Shown: in pieces, positions 8,326 through 16,674 of the stretch | Layout: every line of letters begins with the position of its first letter | Numbering within the stretch: position 1 is the first letter of the stretch | Assembly: GCF_030698145.1 (NCBI RefSeq) | Contig: NZ_JAUYNW010000017.1 | Coordinates: 1 to 64,000, forward strand | Length of the DNA stretch: 64,000 nucleotides | DNA from: Phenylobacterium sp. | Lineage (GTDB): Bacteria > Pseudomonadota > Alphaproteobacteria > Caulobacterales > Caulobacteraceae | Direction of reading: 5' to 3' | Notes under the pieces: model-generated | What the model was told of the DNA's origin: nothing | The model's input: the letters and a program-made list of their open reading frames with translations, nothing else | Database searches by the model: none | Position numbers and translations under genes: made by a program

Positions 8326-9216
8326 ATGAGCCGCCGTCAGCTGGACACCGGCACCGACGAACTCCTTGGCGAAGTGCGCGACGGGGTCGCCATCTTCACG
8401 CTGAACCGTCCCCAGGCGCGCAACGCCCTGTCCGACCGGCTGACGCCGGCGCTGCGGGCCGGCATCGCCGCCTGCGACGGCGACCCGGAGGTCGGCGCCT
8501 TCCTGATCACCGGCGCCGGCGGCGCGTTCTGCGCCGGAGGCGATGTGAAGGACATGGGGGCCTCGCCGCCTCGCACCAACGTGTCCCTCGAGGCCCGGAC
8601 GGCCGAGCTGATCCGACGCCAGCGGATGCTGACCGGGGCGCTGGTCCGGAGCCGGAAGCCGAGTATCGCCGCCCTCCCCGGTCCGGCCGCGGGCGCCGGC
8701 CTTTCGCTGGCGCTCGCCTGCGATCTCCGGCTAGCCGCCGCCAGCGCGTTCGTTCGCACCGCCTATATCCGCATCGGCTTGCCTGGCGACTATGGCGTCA
8801 ACTGGTTGCTGACGCGGGCGGTGGGGCCCGGCCGGGCCCGCGAGCTCATGCTGCTGTCCGAGGATCTGGACGCTGAACGCTGCCGGCAGCTGGGCCTGGT
8901 AAACCGCGTCCTTCCCGACGACGAGCTGTTCGTCGCGGCGTTCGACCTCGCCGCGCGCCTGGCCGCCGGACCCCGCCACACGATCGGCCTCATCAAGGAC
9001 AACCTCGACGACGCCATGCGGCTCGACTTCCTGCCAGCCCTCGACGCCGAGGCGGCGCGCATGGTGCGGCACAGCGGGTCGGCGGAGACCCGTGAGGCGA
9101 TCCGCGCCTATGTCGAGCGGCGGCCAGCGGACTTTGCCGCCGTGGCCCGCGAGGTGCGCGGCGGGCCCCGATCCGAGGGGCGGCTAGGCACCCTGCTGAA
9201 CCATCTATCCACATGA
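8326..9216 (+). CDS. Enoyl-CoA hydratase/isomerase family protein
   Basis: A 296-residue crotonase-fold protein. NRPQARNALSDRL and GAFCAGGDVKDMG (oxyanion hole, about residues 65-80) are typical, and PGPAAGAGLSLALACDLRLA follows. At the position of the second catalytic Glu the text is YIRIGLPGDYGVNWLL, so that acid is replaced and isomerase or another crotonase chemistry is possible. The C-terminus is about 30 residues longer than a minimal crotonase. It is the first gene of a pair with the thiolase 31 bases downstream. Confidence 0.88.
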   Translation: MSRRQLDTGTDELLGEVRDGVAIFTLNRPQARNALSDRLTPALRAGIAACDGDPEVGAFLITGAGGAFCAGGDVKDMGASPPRTNVSLEARTAELIRRQRMLTGALVRSRKPSIAALPGPAAGAGLSLALACDLRLAAASAFVRTAYIRIGLPGDYGVNWLLTRAVGPGRARELMLLSEDLDAERCRQLGLVNRVLPDDELFVAAFDLAARLAAGPRHTIGLIKDNLDDAMRLDFLPALDAEAARMVRHSGSAETREAIRAYVERRPADFAAVAREVRGGPRSEGRLGTLLNHLST

Positions 9217-9247
9217 GCCTGTCGGCCGTCGAGCAAGGAAAATCCCC

Positions 9248-10432
9248 ATGAGCACCCGTGACATTGTTCTGTGCCACCCCGTCCGCACCGCGATCGGGGG
9301 CTTCAACGGGTCCCTGAAGGCCCTGCCTGCCACCGAGCTCGGCGCGATCGTCGTGCGCGAGACGCTGCGCCGCGCCGGCCTCCACGTTGATGAAATCGGT
9401 ACGGTGGTGATGGGTAACGTCATCCAGGCCGGCAACGGCATGAACCCGGCGCGGCAGGCCGCCATTGGCGGCGGCCTGCCGGTCTCGGTCCCGGCCATGA
9501 CCGTCAACCGCGTCTGCGGATCCGGGGCGCAAGCGATCCTGACGGTCGCGCAGGAGATCGCCAACGGCGACGCGGACGCGGCCGTCGCTGGCGGCATGGA
9601 GAACATGGACCGGGCGCCCTACCTGATGGACGGCGGTCGGTGGGGCTACCGCATGGGACCCGCCCAGATCCTCGACAGCCTGCTGACGGACGGTCTCAAC
9701 GACGCCTTTTCCGGCCAGCATTCCGGGTGGCACACCGAAGACCTGGTCGCCCAGATGCAGATCACGCGCGCCGACCAGGATGCCTTCGCCGCCCGCTCCC
9801 AGCAGCGGTTCGCCGCCGCCCAGGCGGCGGGCCGCTTCGCCTCGGAGCTCGTCGCCATCGAGGTGAAGGGCAAGAAGGGAACGGAGAGCTTCGCGGTCGA
9901 CGAGGCGCCGCGCCCGGACACCACGGTGGAGACCCTCGCCCGACTGAAGCCGGCCTTCCGCGCCGACGGCACGATCACCGCGGGGAACGCGCCGGGGCTG
10001 AACAGCGCCGCAGCGGCGATGATCGTCGCCGGCCGCGCCTTCGCCGAGGCGAAAGGTCTCCAACCCATGGCCAGGCTGGCGGGCTACGGCGTCGCCGCCG
10101 TCGAGCCGGGGATGTTCGGGCTGGGCCCGGTCCCGGCCGTGCGCAGGGCGCTGGATCGCGCCGGCTGGGCGCTCTCCGACATCGAGCGGATCGAGATCAA
10201 CGAAGCCTTCGCCGCGGTGCCCATCGCCGTCGCCCGCGAGCTCGGCTTGCCAGAAGACATCGTCAACGTCGAAGGCGGGGCCGTCGCCCATGGCCACCCC
10301 ATCGGGGCGACCGGGGCGGTCCTGGTGACGCGGCTGCTCCACGCGATGAAGCGAGATGGGATCTCGAAGGGCGTCGTCACCCTCTGCATCGGCGGGGGCC
10401 AGGGTATCGCCCTCGCGCTCGAGGCCCTCTGA
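9248..10432 (+). CDS. Thiolase (acetyl-CoA C-acetyltransferase)
   Basis: 394 residues, the normal length for a biosynthetic or degradative thiolase. The nucleophilic Cys is in NRVCGSGAQA (about residue 89), NEAFAAVP follows at about 315, GGAVAHGHPIGATGA carries the His, and CIGGGQGIAL carries the second Cys near the C-terminus. It cleaves 3-ketoacyl-CoA to acetyl-CoA and a shortened acyl-CoA, or runs in reverse. It is co-transcribed with the preceding crotonase and closes the first catabolic cluster. Confidence 0.95.
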   Translation: MSTRDIVLCHPVRTAIGGFNGSLKALPATELGAIVVRETLRRAGLHVDEIGTVVMGNVIQAGNGMNPARQAAIGGGLPVSVPAMTVNRVCGSGAQAILTVAQEIANGDADAAVAGGMENMDRAPYLMDGGRWGYRMGPAQILDSLLTDGLNDAFSGQHSGWHTEDLVAQMQITRADQDAFAARSQQRFAAAQAAGRFASELVAIEVKGKKGTESFAVDEAPRPDTTVETLARLKPAFRADGTITAGNAPGLNSAAAAMIVAGRAFAEAKGLQPMARLAGYGVAAVEPGMFGLGPVPAVRRALDRAGWALSDIERIEINEAFAAVPIAVARELGLPEDIVNVEGGAVAHGHPIGATGAVLVTRLLHAMKRDGISKGVVTLCIGGGQGIALALEAL

Positions 10433-10887
10433 GCGGCGCAGATCGACGGGCCGACGCCGCGCGGGCCAGCCACCATAGCGCATGCGGCGCGGTTCGGCTC
10501 ACGCGGTTCCGGGGATCAGGTTCCGGCTAGGTGCAAGACCACAACCGCGGGCTCGACCAGCACGACACTGCCCCGGATCCAGCGCCGGGTCCGGGCGCTC
10601 CCGAGGTTGAGGGACCGCGGGCCCTGACATGGCAGGCCAAATCGGACCTTAGGACCGGCATCGGGTAAAGGCTCAAACTGACGGCGTAAGCAGCCTGGGT
10701 TTGGGTGCCTCTGGCGCAATCGAGCGTACCGGATCATCGAAAAAACAACGAAAGAATACGCGAACATCAGTGCACCGAAATTGCACGCGACACGCTATAA
10801 CAATTTGATTTTATTATCTAATATGTACGCTCCATCGTCGGGCCACCAGACCGCAGCCTTGACACCGTCGCGGGTGCAGTGGGGCGT
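10433..10887. other. Intergenic gap between convergent genes, AT-rich segment
   Basis: 455 bases without a convincing gene. The stretch about 10735-10835 is markedly AT-rich for this genome and contains the small inverted repeat GTGCA (10771-10775) / TGCAC (10783-10787). It separates catabolic region A from the oxygen-limitation island. The open frame on the minus strand at 10516-10767 has no recognisable features. Confidence 0.5.
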
Positions 10888-11268
10888 CTACCGATCATTC
10901 AGCTCGGCGACGGCGCATGGATAGCGCGCGGTAAGCGCCGCGGCGACCAAGGTTGCCGCCGCCGCACTTCGGGCCTTGGGGTGACGGTCGAGAAAGTCCA
11001 TCGCCGCGCCCCGCAGATCCTCGGCGATTACGGTCCGCAGCGGACAGAAGCTCTTGAGCTGTGGCGGTGTTTCGGCCTCCGCCGCCAGGATCTGGTCCGC
11101 CGACCCGACGATGTAACCGAGACAAAGGGCCGACCGCAGATCCGCCATATCGTCCGCCGGATGTGGCCGACAGTGTTCGTGGAGTTGCTGGCCGTCGAGG
11201 AAGCCGCGCAGGTCGGCGACCGGCGCGGTGGCGACGATGGCGGTGGCGAGCACGACCAGCCAGTTCAC
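10888..11268 (-). CDS. Secreted Rap1a/Tai-like protein
   Basis: 126 residues beginning with a hydrophobic signal peptide (about 1-18, ending near APVAD). Four cysteines occur in the Rap1a spacing: HEHC, ALCLGYIVGSADQ, SFCPL and RYPC at the C-terminus. Rap1a-like domains include periplasmic immunity proteins of type VI effectors, but many are stand-alone secreted proteins of unknown role. Its start overlaps the stop of the LOG-family gene by four bases (ATGA), so they are translationally coupled. No effector gene is nearby, so an immunity role is not supported. Confidence 0.7.
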   Translation of the reverse strand: MNWLVVLATAIVATAPVADLRGFLDGQQLHEHCRPHPADDMADLRSALCLGYIVGSADQILAAEAETPPQLKSFCPLRTVIAEDLRGAAMDFLDRHPKARSAAAATLVAAALTARYPCAVAELNDR

Positions 11269-12038
11269 TCCGCCACGCGCCGGCCCGGCCGCACGCCCTC
11301 CGCCAGCAAGCGCGCCCAGATATCCTCGGCGGTCTCGGCGAAATGGAAGAGTTCGAGGTCCTGCGCGCCGATCATGCCGTGGGCCAGCAGGCCCTCGAAG
11401 TTGATCACCGAGGTCCAGTAGGCGCGGTCGACAAGGACCACGGGGATGGGCGGGCTCTTTCCCGTCTGCCGCAGAGTCAGGATTTCGAAGAGCTCGTCGA
11501 GCGTCCCGAAGCCGCCCGGAAACACCACGAGGGCGTTGGCCCGCATCGCCAGGTGCATCTTGCGCATGGCGAAATAGTGGAAACGGAACGTCAGGGCCGG
11601 CGTGCTGTAGGGGTTGGGGGCCTGCTCTCTGGGCAGGGTGATGTTGAAGCCGATCGAGGGCGCGCCGGCGTCGTCCGCGCCGCGATTGGCCGCCTCCATG
11701 GCGCCCGGGCCGCCGCCGGTTGCGATGACGTTGTCTCGCTGCCCGCCCTCGGGCTGGAGCGCCCCGCCCCGCTCCGACGCCAGCTTGCCGAACAGGCGCG
11801 CCTGTTGGTACCAGCGGCGTTGGTCGGCGCTTCCCGCCTCGCCGAGGCGCGCGCTGCCGAAGACCACGATCGTCGACCTCACGCCCCAGGCGCGGAGGGC
11901 TTGGTCGGCCTTGGCGAACTCCAGCAGGAACCGGACGCCGCGCATGGAATCCCCCAACAGGAAGGGCTGGTCGAGGGCGGCCAGTTCATAGGAAGGCGAC
12001 GTCATCTGCGCCGCGTTGCCCGATGATTCCGCGCGCAT
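11265..12038 (-). CDS. LOG family protein (TIGR00730 Rossmann fold)
   Basis: 257 residues. VFGSARLG near residue 60 and the hallmark FPGGFGTLDELFEILTLRQTGK (about 170-190) define the lysine-decarboxylase-like / LOG family, whose members hydrolyse nucleoside 5'-monophosphates to the base and ribose 5-phosphate. The GGGPGAMEAANRG loop is also present. It lies 9 bases downstream of the Usp gene, and upstream of that is a FixK-type box, so it probably responds to low oxygen with that operon. Confidence 0.88.
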   Translation of the reverse strand: MRAESSGNAAQMTSPSYELAALDQPFLLGDSMRGVRFLLEFAKADQALRAWGVRSTIVVFGSARLGEAGSADQRRWYQQARLFGKLASERGGALQPEGGQRDNVIATGGGPGAMEAANRGADDAGAPSIGFNITLPREQAPNPYSTPALTFRFHYFAMRKMHLAMRANALVVFPGGFGTLDELFEILTLRQTGKSPPIPVVLVDRAYWTSVINFEGLLAHGMIGAQDLELFHFAETAEDIWARLLAEGVRPGRRVAE

Positions 12039-12047
12039 CGAAGCCTC

Positions 12048-12881
12048 CTAGTGCGAGACCAGGAGGGCGGTCGGCGGATCGTCCATGAAATCGCGGCTGA
12101 CGCCGCCGAGGATCCGCTCGGCCAGCCGCGTGCGGCCGTAGAGCCCCATGACCAGCAGGTCGGCCTTCCAATCCTCGACCTGGCCGCGCAGCGTGTCGCT
12201 GACCGAGGCCTCCTCCGACGTCTCCACGAAGACCTCAACCTTGCAGCCGCGCCGTTCGAAGCGTTGATGCAGGATCGAGACGTCCGCCCGGTCGAACCGC
12301 GGCGACACCATGGCCACAGCCACATGGTCGGCGCCCGAGATCATCGGCCAGGCGTCACGCACGGCGCGGGCGGCCTCACGGCTTCCGTTCCAGGCGACCA
12401 GGACGCGGCGCCCAACGCTCGCCGGCTCCGGCGCGTCGGGCAGGACTAGCACCGGGCCTCCGCATCCGAACGCCAGCTCCGTGGGCGAGACATGGAATTC
12501 GCCTTGCGCAGGTGTCCGCCCCGGCGCGACCACGACTAGGTCCGCACCCCGAGCGCAATCGATGAAGCGTCGGGCCAAGTCCTGCTTGAGCCTGACCCAG
12601 TCGCAATCGACCTGGACGGCCTGGGTGGCGGCGCCAAGCCAGGCGCGAGCCTGTTGCTCCGCCCGGTTGACCGCCGCCTCGTGCGCCTCGAGCGCTGAGG
12701 TCAGCAGCGCCGGCGGGATCCACGCCCCTCCCGTCGCGGTGACCGGCATGGCGAAGGCCGGCTCGAGAAAGACCCCCGATAGATGGGCGCCGATGCTCTT
12801 GGCCAGGCGTACGACCTGGTTGCAGCGGCCTTGGGCCGCCGGATCGGCGTCCACCTCAACCAGAATGTCGCGATAGGTCAT
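12048..12881 (-). CDS. Universal stress protein, tandem UspA domains
   Basis: 277 residues with two UspA modules. The N-terminal half is divergent. The C-terminal half starts RRVLVAWNGSREAARAV and ends with DLLVMGLYGRTRLAERILGGVSRDFM, close to the ATP-binding G-2x-G-9x-G-S/T motif. Usp proteins help survival in growth arrest and hypoxia. It heads the operon usp - LOG - Rap1a-like, and a FixK-type box ends 50 bases upstream of its ATG. Confidence 0.9.
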   Translation of the reverse strand: MTYRDILVEVDADPAAQGRCNQVVRLAKSIGAHLSGVFLEPAFAMPVTATGGAWIPPALLTSALEAHEAAVNRAEQQARAWLGAATQAVQVDCDWVRLKQDLARRFIDCARGADLVVVAPGRTPAQGEFHVSPTELAFGCGGPVLVLPDAPEPASVGRRVLVAWNGSREAARAVRDAWPMISGADHVAVAMVSPRFDRADVSILHQRFERRGCKVEVFVETSEEASVSDTLRGQVEDWKADLLVMGLYGRTRLAERILGGVSRDFMDDPPTALLVSH

Positions 12882-12931
12882 TGAACCATCTCCGTGCAGC
12901 GCGAGGATGGGAGCGTTCCGGCAGGACAGCC

Positions 12932-12945
12932 TTGATCGTGCTCAA
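12932..12945. promoter_or_regulatory. FNR/FixK-type box before usp
   Basis: TTGAT, cgtg, CTCAA: one base from the consensus inverted repeat. It is separated by 50 bases from the Usp start at 12881. Confidence 0.6.
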
Positions 12946-12974
12946 GCGCGTCAGCGGCCCCGCACCCGGTGGGG

Positions 12975-14051
12975 TCACGGCGTGATCGCCACCTTCAGCA
13001 CGCCGTCACGCTGGTGGCCGAAGAGCTCGTAGGCCGCTTCGATCTCGTCGAGCTTGAAACGGTGGGTCACGAGGGGCGAGAGGTCGATGCGGCCGGACCG
13101 CACCACCTCGATCAGGCGGCGCATGCGCTCCTTGCCGCCCGGGCAGAGCGTCGTGACCAGGGCGTGGTCGCCCAGGCCGGCGGCGAACGGCCCCAGCGGG
13201 ATCGTCAGGTCACCGGAATAGACGCCGAGGCTGGAAAGGGTCCCGCCGGGTCGCAGCACGCGCAACGCCGCCTCGAAGGTGGCCTGGGTCCCCAGGGCCT
13301 CGATGGCGACATCGACGCCGCGCCCATCGGTCAGCCGCAGGATCTCCGCCACGGGATCGACGCGGCTGGCGTCGACCACGTGATCGGCGCCCATGCGGCG
13401 GGCCATGGCCAGGCGGTCCGGTAGGCGGTCTACGCCGATGATCATGGTCGCGCCGCAGAGCTTTGCACCGGCTGTGGCGCAAAGGCCGATCGGGCCCTGG
13501 GCGAAGATTGCGACACTGTCGCCGATGCGAATCTTGCCGCTCTCGGCGCCGCCGAAGCCCGTGGACATGATGTCGGGACACATCAGCACCTGTTCGTCGG
13601 TCAGATCGTCAGGCACAGGGGCAAGGTTGACCATGGCGTCGGGAACTAGGACGTACTCAGCTTGGCACCCGTCGATGGTGTTGCCGAAGCGCCAGCCGCC
13701 CATGGGCTTCCAGCCGTGCGCTGTCCCCGCCCCGTCCTGGGCCCACCGACCGCACTGGCAGGCGTTGCTGTGGCCGCTGGGGGTGATGGCCCCGGCGATT
13801 ACCCGCTGGCCCTCGCTATAACCTTGGACGAGGCTTCCCAATTTCTCGATCACCCCCACCGGCTCGTGCCCGACGGTGAGGCCCCGGGCCACCGGGTATT
13901 CGCCCTTCAGGATGTGGACGTCGGTGCCGCAGATCGTTGTCGTGGTGATGCGGACCAAGGCGTCCAGCGGACCCACGTCGGGGAGCGGCTTGTCGTCGAG
14001 CACGATGCGTCCCGGCTCGACGAAGACGGCGGCTTTCATCATGGCGGCCAT
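12975..14051 (-). CDS. Zinc-dependent alcohol dehydrogenase
   Basis: A 358-residue medium-chain dehydrogenase. TTICGTDVHILKGEYP holds the first catalytic zinc Cys, and GLTVGHEPVG holds the His-Glu pair. GDSVAIFAQGPIGLCATAGAKL is the NAD-binding motif. The structural zinc loop is reduced: a CQCG pair is present in the expected region. It probably interconverts secondary or primary alcohols and carbonyls. The start at 14051 follows GGAGGG by about 5 bases; an in-frame ATG at 14078 is an alternative. It is divergent from the small cytochrome c, with a FixK-type box centred exactly between the two starts. Confidence 0.9.
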   Translation of the reverse strand: MAAMMKAAVFVEPGRIVLDDKPLPDVGPLDALVRITTTTICGTDVHILKGEYPVARGLTVGHEPVGVIEKLGSLVQGYSEGQRVIAGAITPSGHSNACQCGRWAQDGAGTAHGWKPMGGWRFGNTIDGCQAEYVLVPDAMVNLAPVPDDLTDEQVLMCPDIMSTGFGGAESGKIRIGDSVAIFAQGPIGLCATAGAKLCGATMIIGVDRLPDRLAMARRMGADHVVDASRVDPVAEILRLTDGRGVDVAIEALGTQATFEAALRVLRPGGTLSSLGVYSGDLTIPLGPFAAGLGDHALVTTLCPGGKERMRRLIEVVRSGRIDLSPLVTHRFKLDEIEAAYELFGHQRDGVLKVAITP

Positions 14052-14104
14052 GGGACCCTCCGGAATTGCGATCACCATCGGACCTCCGAGCCGGGGCCAG
14101 CGCC

Positions 14105-14118
14105 TTGATCGGCGTCAA
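14105..14118. promoter_or_regulatory. FNR/FixK-type box, shared by divergent genes
   Basis: TTGAT, cggc, GTCAA. It is 53 bases from the dehydrogenase start (14051) and 53 bases from the cytochrome start (14172), so one box can serve both. Confidence 0.7.
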
Positions 14119-14171
14119 GGCCGCTCCTCGGTCAGAACGCCAAGCTGCGCCTGCGTTTCGAGGAGCCTTGC

Positions 14172-14624
14172 ATGGTCAAGCCCGCCCATGCCTGGGCCTT
14201 CACAGGGGCGGTCGTCCTGGCGGCGGCGGCGACGACGCTGGGTCTGGCTTCGCGGCCGCCGCCCATCAGCCACACCTCGCTCCACCTGTCGCCGCGCACA
14301 GTCGAGATGCCCGGTTTCGGCCGCGATCAGCTGCTTGGCCCTTCAGAGATTGAGGACCTGACCGAGTTTGTCCTGGCGCTCTCCATGCGATCGACGGACA
14401 ACGCCGCGGTGTTGCGCGCCCTCCCCCTCTACGAACGAAACTGCGCCGCGTGCCATGGCCTGGCCGGCGAAGGCGAGGCGATGACAGGCGTCCCAGACCT
14501 GACCGACGGCGTGTGGATCAACGGCGGTGCGCGCGAGGAGATCCGGACCCAGATCTGGCATGGCGCGGACGGTCGGGGTCCGCCGCGGCAAGTCCGTTCG
14601 AGCCCGGCGCCGCGCCTGCGCTAA
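14172..14624 (+). CDS. Truncated CcoP-like c-type cytochrome
   Basis: 150 residues. An N-terminal membrane anchor (about 8-26) is followed by MPGFGRDQLL and LTEFVLALS, then one haem motif NCAACHGLAGEG and PDLTDGVWINGG. This matches the region around the second haem domain of the CcoP protein at 34084-34950 (MPAFGRDQML, LTEFVVALS, QCVSCHG, NLTDQEWLYG). The first haem domain is absent, and after about residue 140 the sequence diverges, losing the Met of GVMPAW that should ligate the haem. It may be a relic or a modified monohaem protein. A good Shine-Dalgarno (GAGGAG) and a FixK box suggest it is expressed. Confidence 0.7.
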   Translation: MVKPAHAWAFTGAVVLAAAATTLGLASRPPPISHTSLHLSPRTVEMPGFGRDQLLGPSEIEDLTEFVLALSMRSTDNAAVLRALPLYERNCAACHGLAGEGEAMTGVPDLTDGVWINGGAREEIRTQIWHGADGRGPPRQVRSSPAPRLR

Positions 14625-14681
14625 GCCTCGCCGGCGACCGCGGCCCGGCGAAGCCCGGGCCGCCCATGGTGGTCGAAGCGC

Positions 14682-15014
14682 CTACTTCGGGGCCGGCGCC
14701 GCGTCTTTCGACATCATCGTCTCGCACTGCTTGTGGAGCTTCTCCATCTCCTCGGGCGACAGCTTCTTGCCCTGCGGCCAGGTCGGAGCGCCGGTCTTGT
14801 CGCGACCGTGATCGTGCGGCTGCTTCGCCGCCATCTTGGAGGCCATCACGGCCTTGCAATTTTCGTGCGTGGCTTCGGCTGCGCCGGCCGGCGTCGAGGC
14901 CACCGGCGGCGTTCCCGCGGTCGTGGGATGATGACCCGCATGGTCCTGTTGGGCGAGGGTCGGCCCGGCGGCGAACGCCGCGAAGCTGGCGACAGATATG
15001 AGTAGGGCGCGCAT
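14682..15014 (-). CDS. Small secreted His/Met-containing protein
   Basis: 110 residues. Start at 15014, with AGGAG about 7 bases upstream. A clear signal peptide (MRALLISVASFAAFAAG, cleavage near LAQ) is followed by a His-rich DHAGHH, an Ala/Pro/Thr linker, and a C-terminal helix with KKLSPEEMEKLHKQC. Two cysteines are present in the mature part (HENCK and KQCE). The family is unknown to me; periplasmic metal binding is possible from the His residues. A weak FixK-type box lies 55 bases upstream. Confidence 0.6.
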   Translation of the reverse strand: MRALLISVASFAAFAAGPTLAQQDHAGHHPTTAGTPPVASTPAGAAEATHENCKAVMASKMAAKQPHDHGRDKTGAPTWPQGKKLSPEEMEKLHKQCETMMSKDAAPAPK

Positions 15015-15069
15015 TGCAGATCTCCTGTGTGCAAGGTGGCCCAATGTGGCGCGTTCCGCGCTTTGAGCC

Positions 15070-15083
15070 TTGCGATGCGTCAA
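15070..15083. promoter_or_regulatory. Weak FNR/FixK-type box
   Basis: TTGCG, atgc, GTCAA: the right half is intact and the left half has two mismatches. It is 55 bases before the start of the small secreted protein (15014). Confidence 0.4.
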
Positions 15084-15224
15084 GTCGTTCCAAGCGAGCC
15101 ATCGGAAGGACTCCGAACACCGACCAGACAGCCGGAGTTTTGGCCGCGCCGGCATCGACGGCGCCAGGAACCGTCGCAGGTCTCGAGGACCGGGCCGGCG
15201 CCTGTCCCATCTGCCGCAAGGCTC

Positions 15225-15238
15225 TTGATGTCCGTCAA
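15225..15238. promoter_or_regulatory. FNR/FixK-type box
   Basis: TTGAT, gtcc, GTCAA. It ends 72 bases before the start codon of the membrane protein at 15311. Confidence 0.65.
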
Positions 15239-15310
15239 AGCCGGCGGCGCGCGGGGCGATAGGGTATCGTCAGGCTGGCCCCTTCGCCAGCCGTCGCCGA
15301 GGGTCATACG

Positions 15311-15835
15311 ATGACCGCCACACCTTCGCCTATCCGTTCCCCGAGGCCGCTGGGCGTCATCCGCTGCGCCGCGTCGGCCGCGCTGAGTGTGACTGTCCTG
15401 TTCGCCCTCTGCTGGGTCGGGGCCGTCGCCGTCGAGAGCCAGTCACATATGTTCATTGCGCTGTTCACGACCCAGCCCGTCGCCTCGACGGCTGCGCTGG
15501 TTGAAGGCCTTTGCTGGTCGCTCGTGTTCGGCGCGCTCGCCGGCGCGCTCATCGCTGCGTTCTACAACCTGCTGCCGTTTCGATCGGCGCTGATCGCGAA
15601 CGACATAGGCCGAGCGACCCTCGGTCCATCGCCTGGGGAGAGGTCGGAAATGACCAAGTACGACTGGAAGCGTCCCGCCCTTATCGCCGCCGGTTCGGCC
15701 GCGCTCATCCTGATGTTCTATCTGCTCCGCGAGCATCGCGGGCACGCCGTGGGGTACCTGCCTTACCTGATCCTGGCGGTGTGTCCTTTTCTCCACCTGC
15801 TCCACGGCGGACATGGCAGAGGAGGAGATTCCTAG
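15311..15835 (+). CDS. Membrane protein with C-terminal DUF2933-like segment
   Basis: 174 residues with three or four membrane helices. The first about 95 residues carry two (about 20-40 and 65-85). From Met114 the sequence MTKYDWKRPALI, a helix, and CPFLHLLHGGHGRGG look like a complete small DUF2933 protein, a family with a C-terminal Cys/His-rich tail. GGGGAGAGG lies just before codon 114 (15650), so two proteins may be made from one frame, or two genes have fused in frame. The function is unknown. A FixK box precedes the first start. Confidence 0.6.
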   Translation: MTATPSPIRSPRPLGVIRCAASAALSVTVLFALCWVGAVAVESQSHMFIALFTTQPVASTAALVEGLCWSLVFGALAGALIAAFYNLLPFRSALIANDIGRATLGPSPGERSEMTKYDWKRPALIAAGSAALILMFYLLREHRGHAVGYLPYLILAVCPFLHLLHGGHGRGGDS

Positions 15836-16113
15836 TGTCCGTGAACCAAACCGCGCCGCTGGCGATTCGAGGTCCGGCCCGTCCCGGCCGGACGGTCCGC
15901 TCGAAACTCCGTCGCCTGCGCGTGCGGATCTGCCGCAAGATGCGCCCAGTCTTCGAGGTCGCGGCGTTCTTCGGCGCCGCCTTTTCGGCGATCCTTGAGC
16001 TATTCTCAGGACGCCTACCGAGCTTCTCCACAGCCGAAGTTTCTTGCCCCCCGGACCCTGAGCCGCCCGCGACGGTCGACGGGCCGGTCGCCGCCCGCCC
16101 GGTTCACGGCTAG
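15835..16113 (+). CDS. Small basic hypothetical protein
   Basis: 92 residues from a GTG that overlaps the preceding stop codon by one base (TAGTG), with GGAGGAG about 8 bases upstream. The N-terminal half is Arg-rich (VRSKLRRLRVRICRKMR), a hydrophobic segment follows (VAAFFGAAFSAILELF), and the tail is Pro-rich. Translational coupling to the DUF2933-like gene is the main evidence that it is real. No family is recognised. Confidence 0.4.
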   Translation: MSVNQTAPLAIRGPARPGRTVRSKLRRLRVRICRKMRPVFEVAAFFGAAFSAILELFSGRLPSFSTAEVSCPPDPEPPATVDGPVAARPVHG

Positions 16114-16119
16114 CGCCGA

Positions 16120-16674
16120 TCAGGCGCCGGCGAACACCGCCCTCATCAGCTTCTCATAGGCGCCGCCCTTGGGCGGGGCCAGGGCGGCCGAACCGGCCAG
16201 GGCGACGATGCCGAGGTGGACGACCAGGCTCACGCCCAGATGGATAGCGCCGAGGACCAGGACCTGGGGCGTCGTTCCACCGGCGGCCGGCGTCGTGAAG
16301 CTTGGCAACAGGGCGAGGTAGAAGACCGCGGCCTTGGGATTGAGCACATTGGCCAGGAACCCCTGGGCCGCGAACCCGCCGTAGGACCGCCGCTCGTCGG
16401 CTGGGGTCGGCGCGATGTCCGGCGAGCCGCGCCAGGCGCCCAGCGCAAGCCACAGCAGGTAGCCGACGCCGGCAAGGCGAACGGCCTGGAACAGCCACGG
16501 CGCCCGCGCGGCGATCCCAGCCAGGCCGACGACGGTCGCGAGCAGGTAGAGCGCGAGGCCCAGGGTCACCCCGACCACGGTGGCCAGGCCGGCGGCGCGA
16601 CCGTGCCGCGCCGCCACCAGGCCGAGATAAGCCATGTTCGGCCCAGGCGGCAGCTCGACAAGGCCGACCGCCAC
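16120..16674 (-). CDS. LysE family translocator, non-ATG start
   Basis: 184 residues from a GTG. It is a LysE/RhtB exporter fold: LPPGPNMAYLGLVAARHG, then GVGYLLWLALGAW, FLANVLNPKAAVFYLALLPSF, and several membrane helices. The family exports amino acids or related compounds. The homologous N-terminus continues upstream in frame (LDALFESGRIVPFLVAVGL), so the true start is probably a rare codon such as CTG at 16716, just after the stop of the DUF883-like gene. It is likely co-transcribed with that gene from its FixK-type box. Confidence 0.85.
   Translation of the reverse strand: MAVGLVELPPGPNMAYLGLVAARHGRAAGLATVVGVTLGLALYLLATVVGLAGIAARAPWLFQAVRLAGVGYLLWLALGAWRGSPDIAPTPADERRSYGGFAAQGFLANVLNPKAAVFYLALLPSFTTPAAGGTTPQVLVLGAIHLGVSLVVHLGIVALAGSAALAPPKGGAYEKLMRAVFAGA

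Noticed and set aside
10516-10767. 83-codon minus-strand frame in the 10.4-10.9 kb gap
   Set aside because: It starts in an AT-rich tract with no ribosome site and shows no recognisable motif.
10888-11268. Type VI immunity role for the Rap1a-like protein
   Set aside because: No effector, VgrG or other secretion gene is nearby; the operon partners are Usp and LOG genes.
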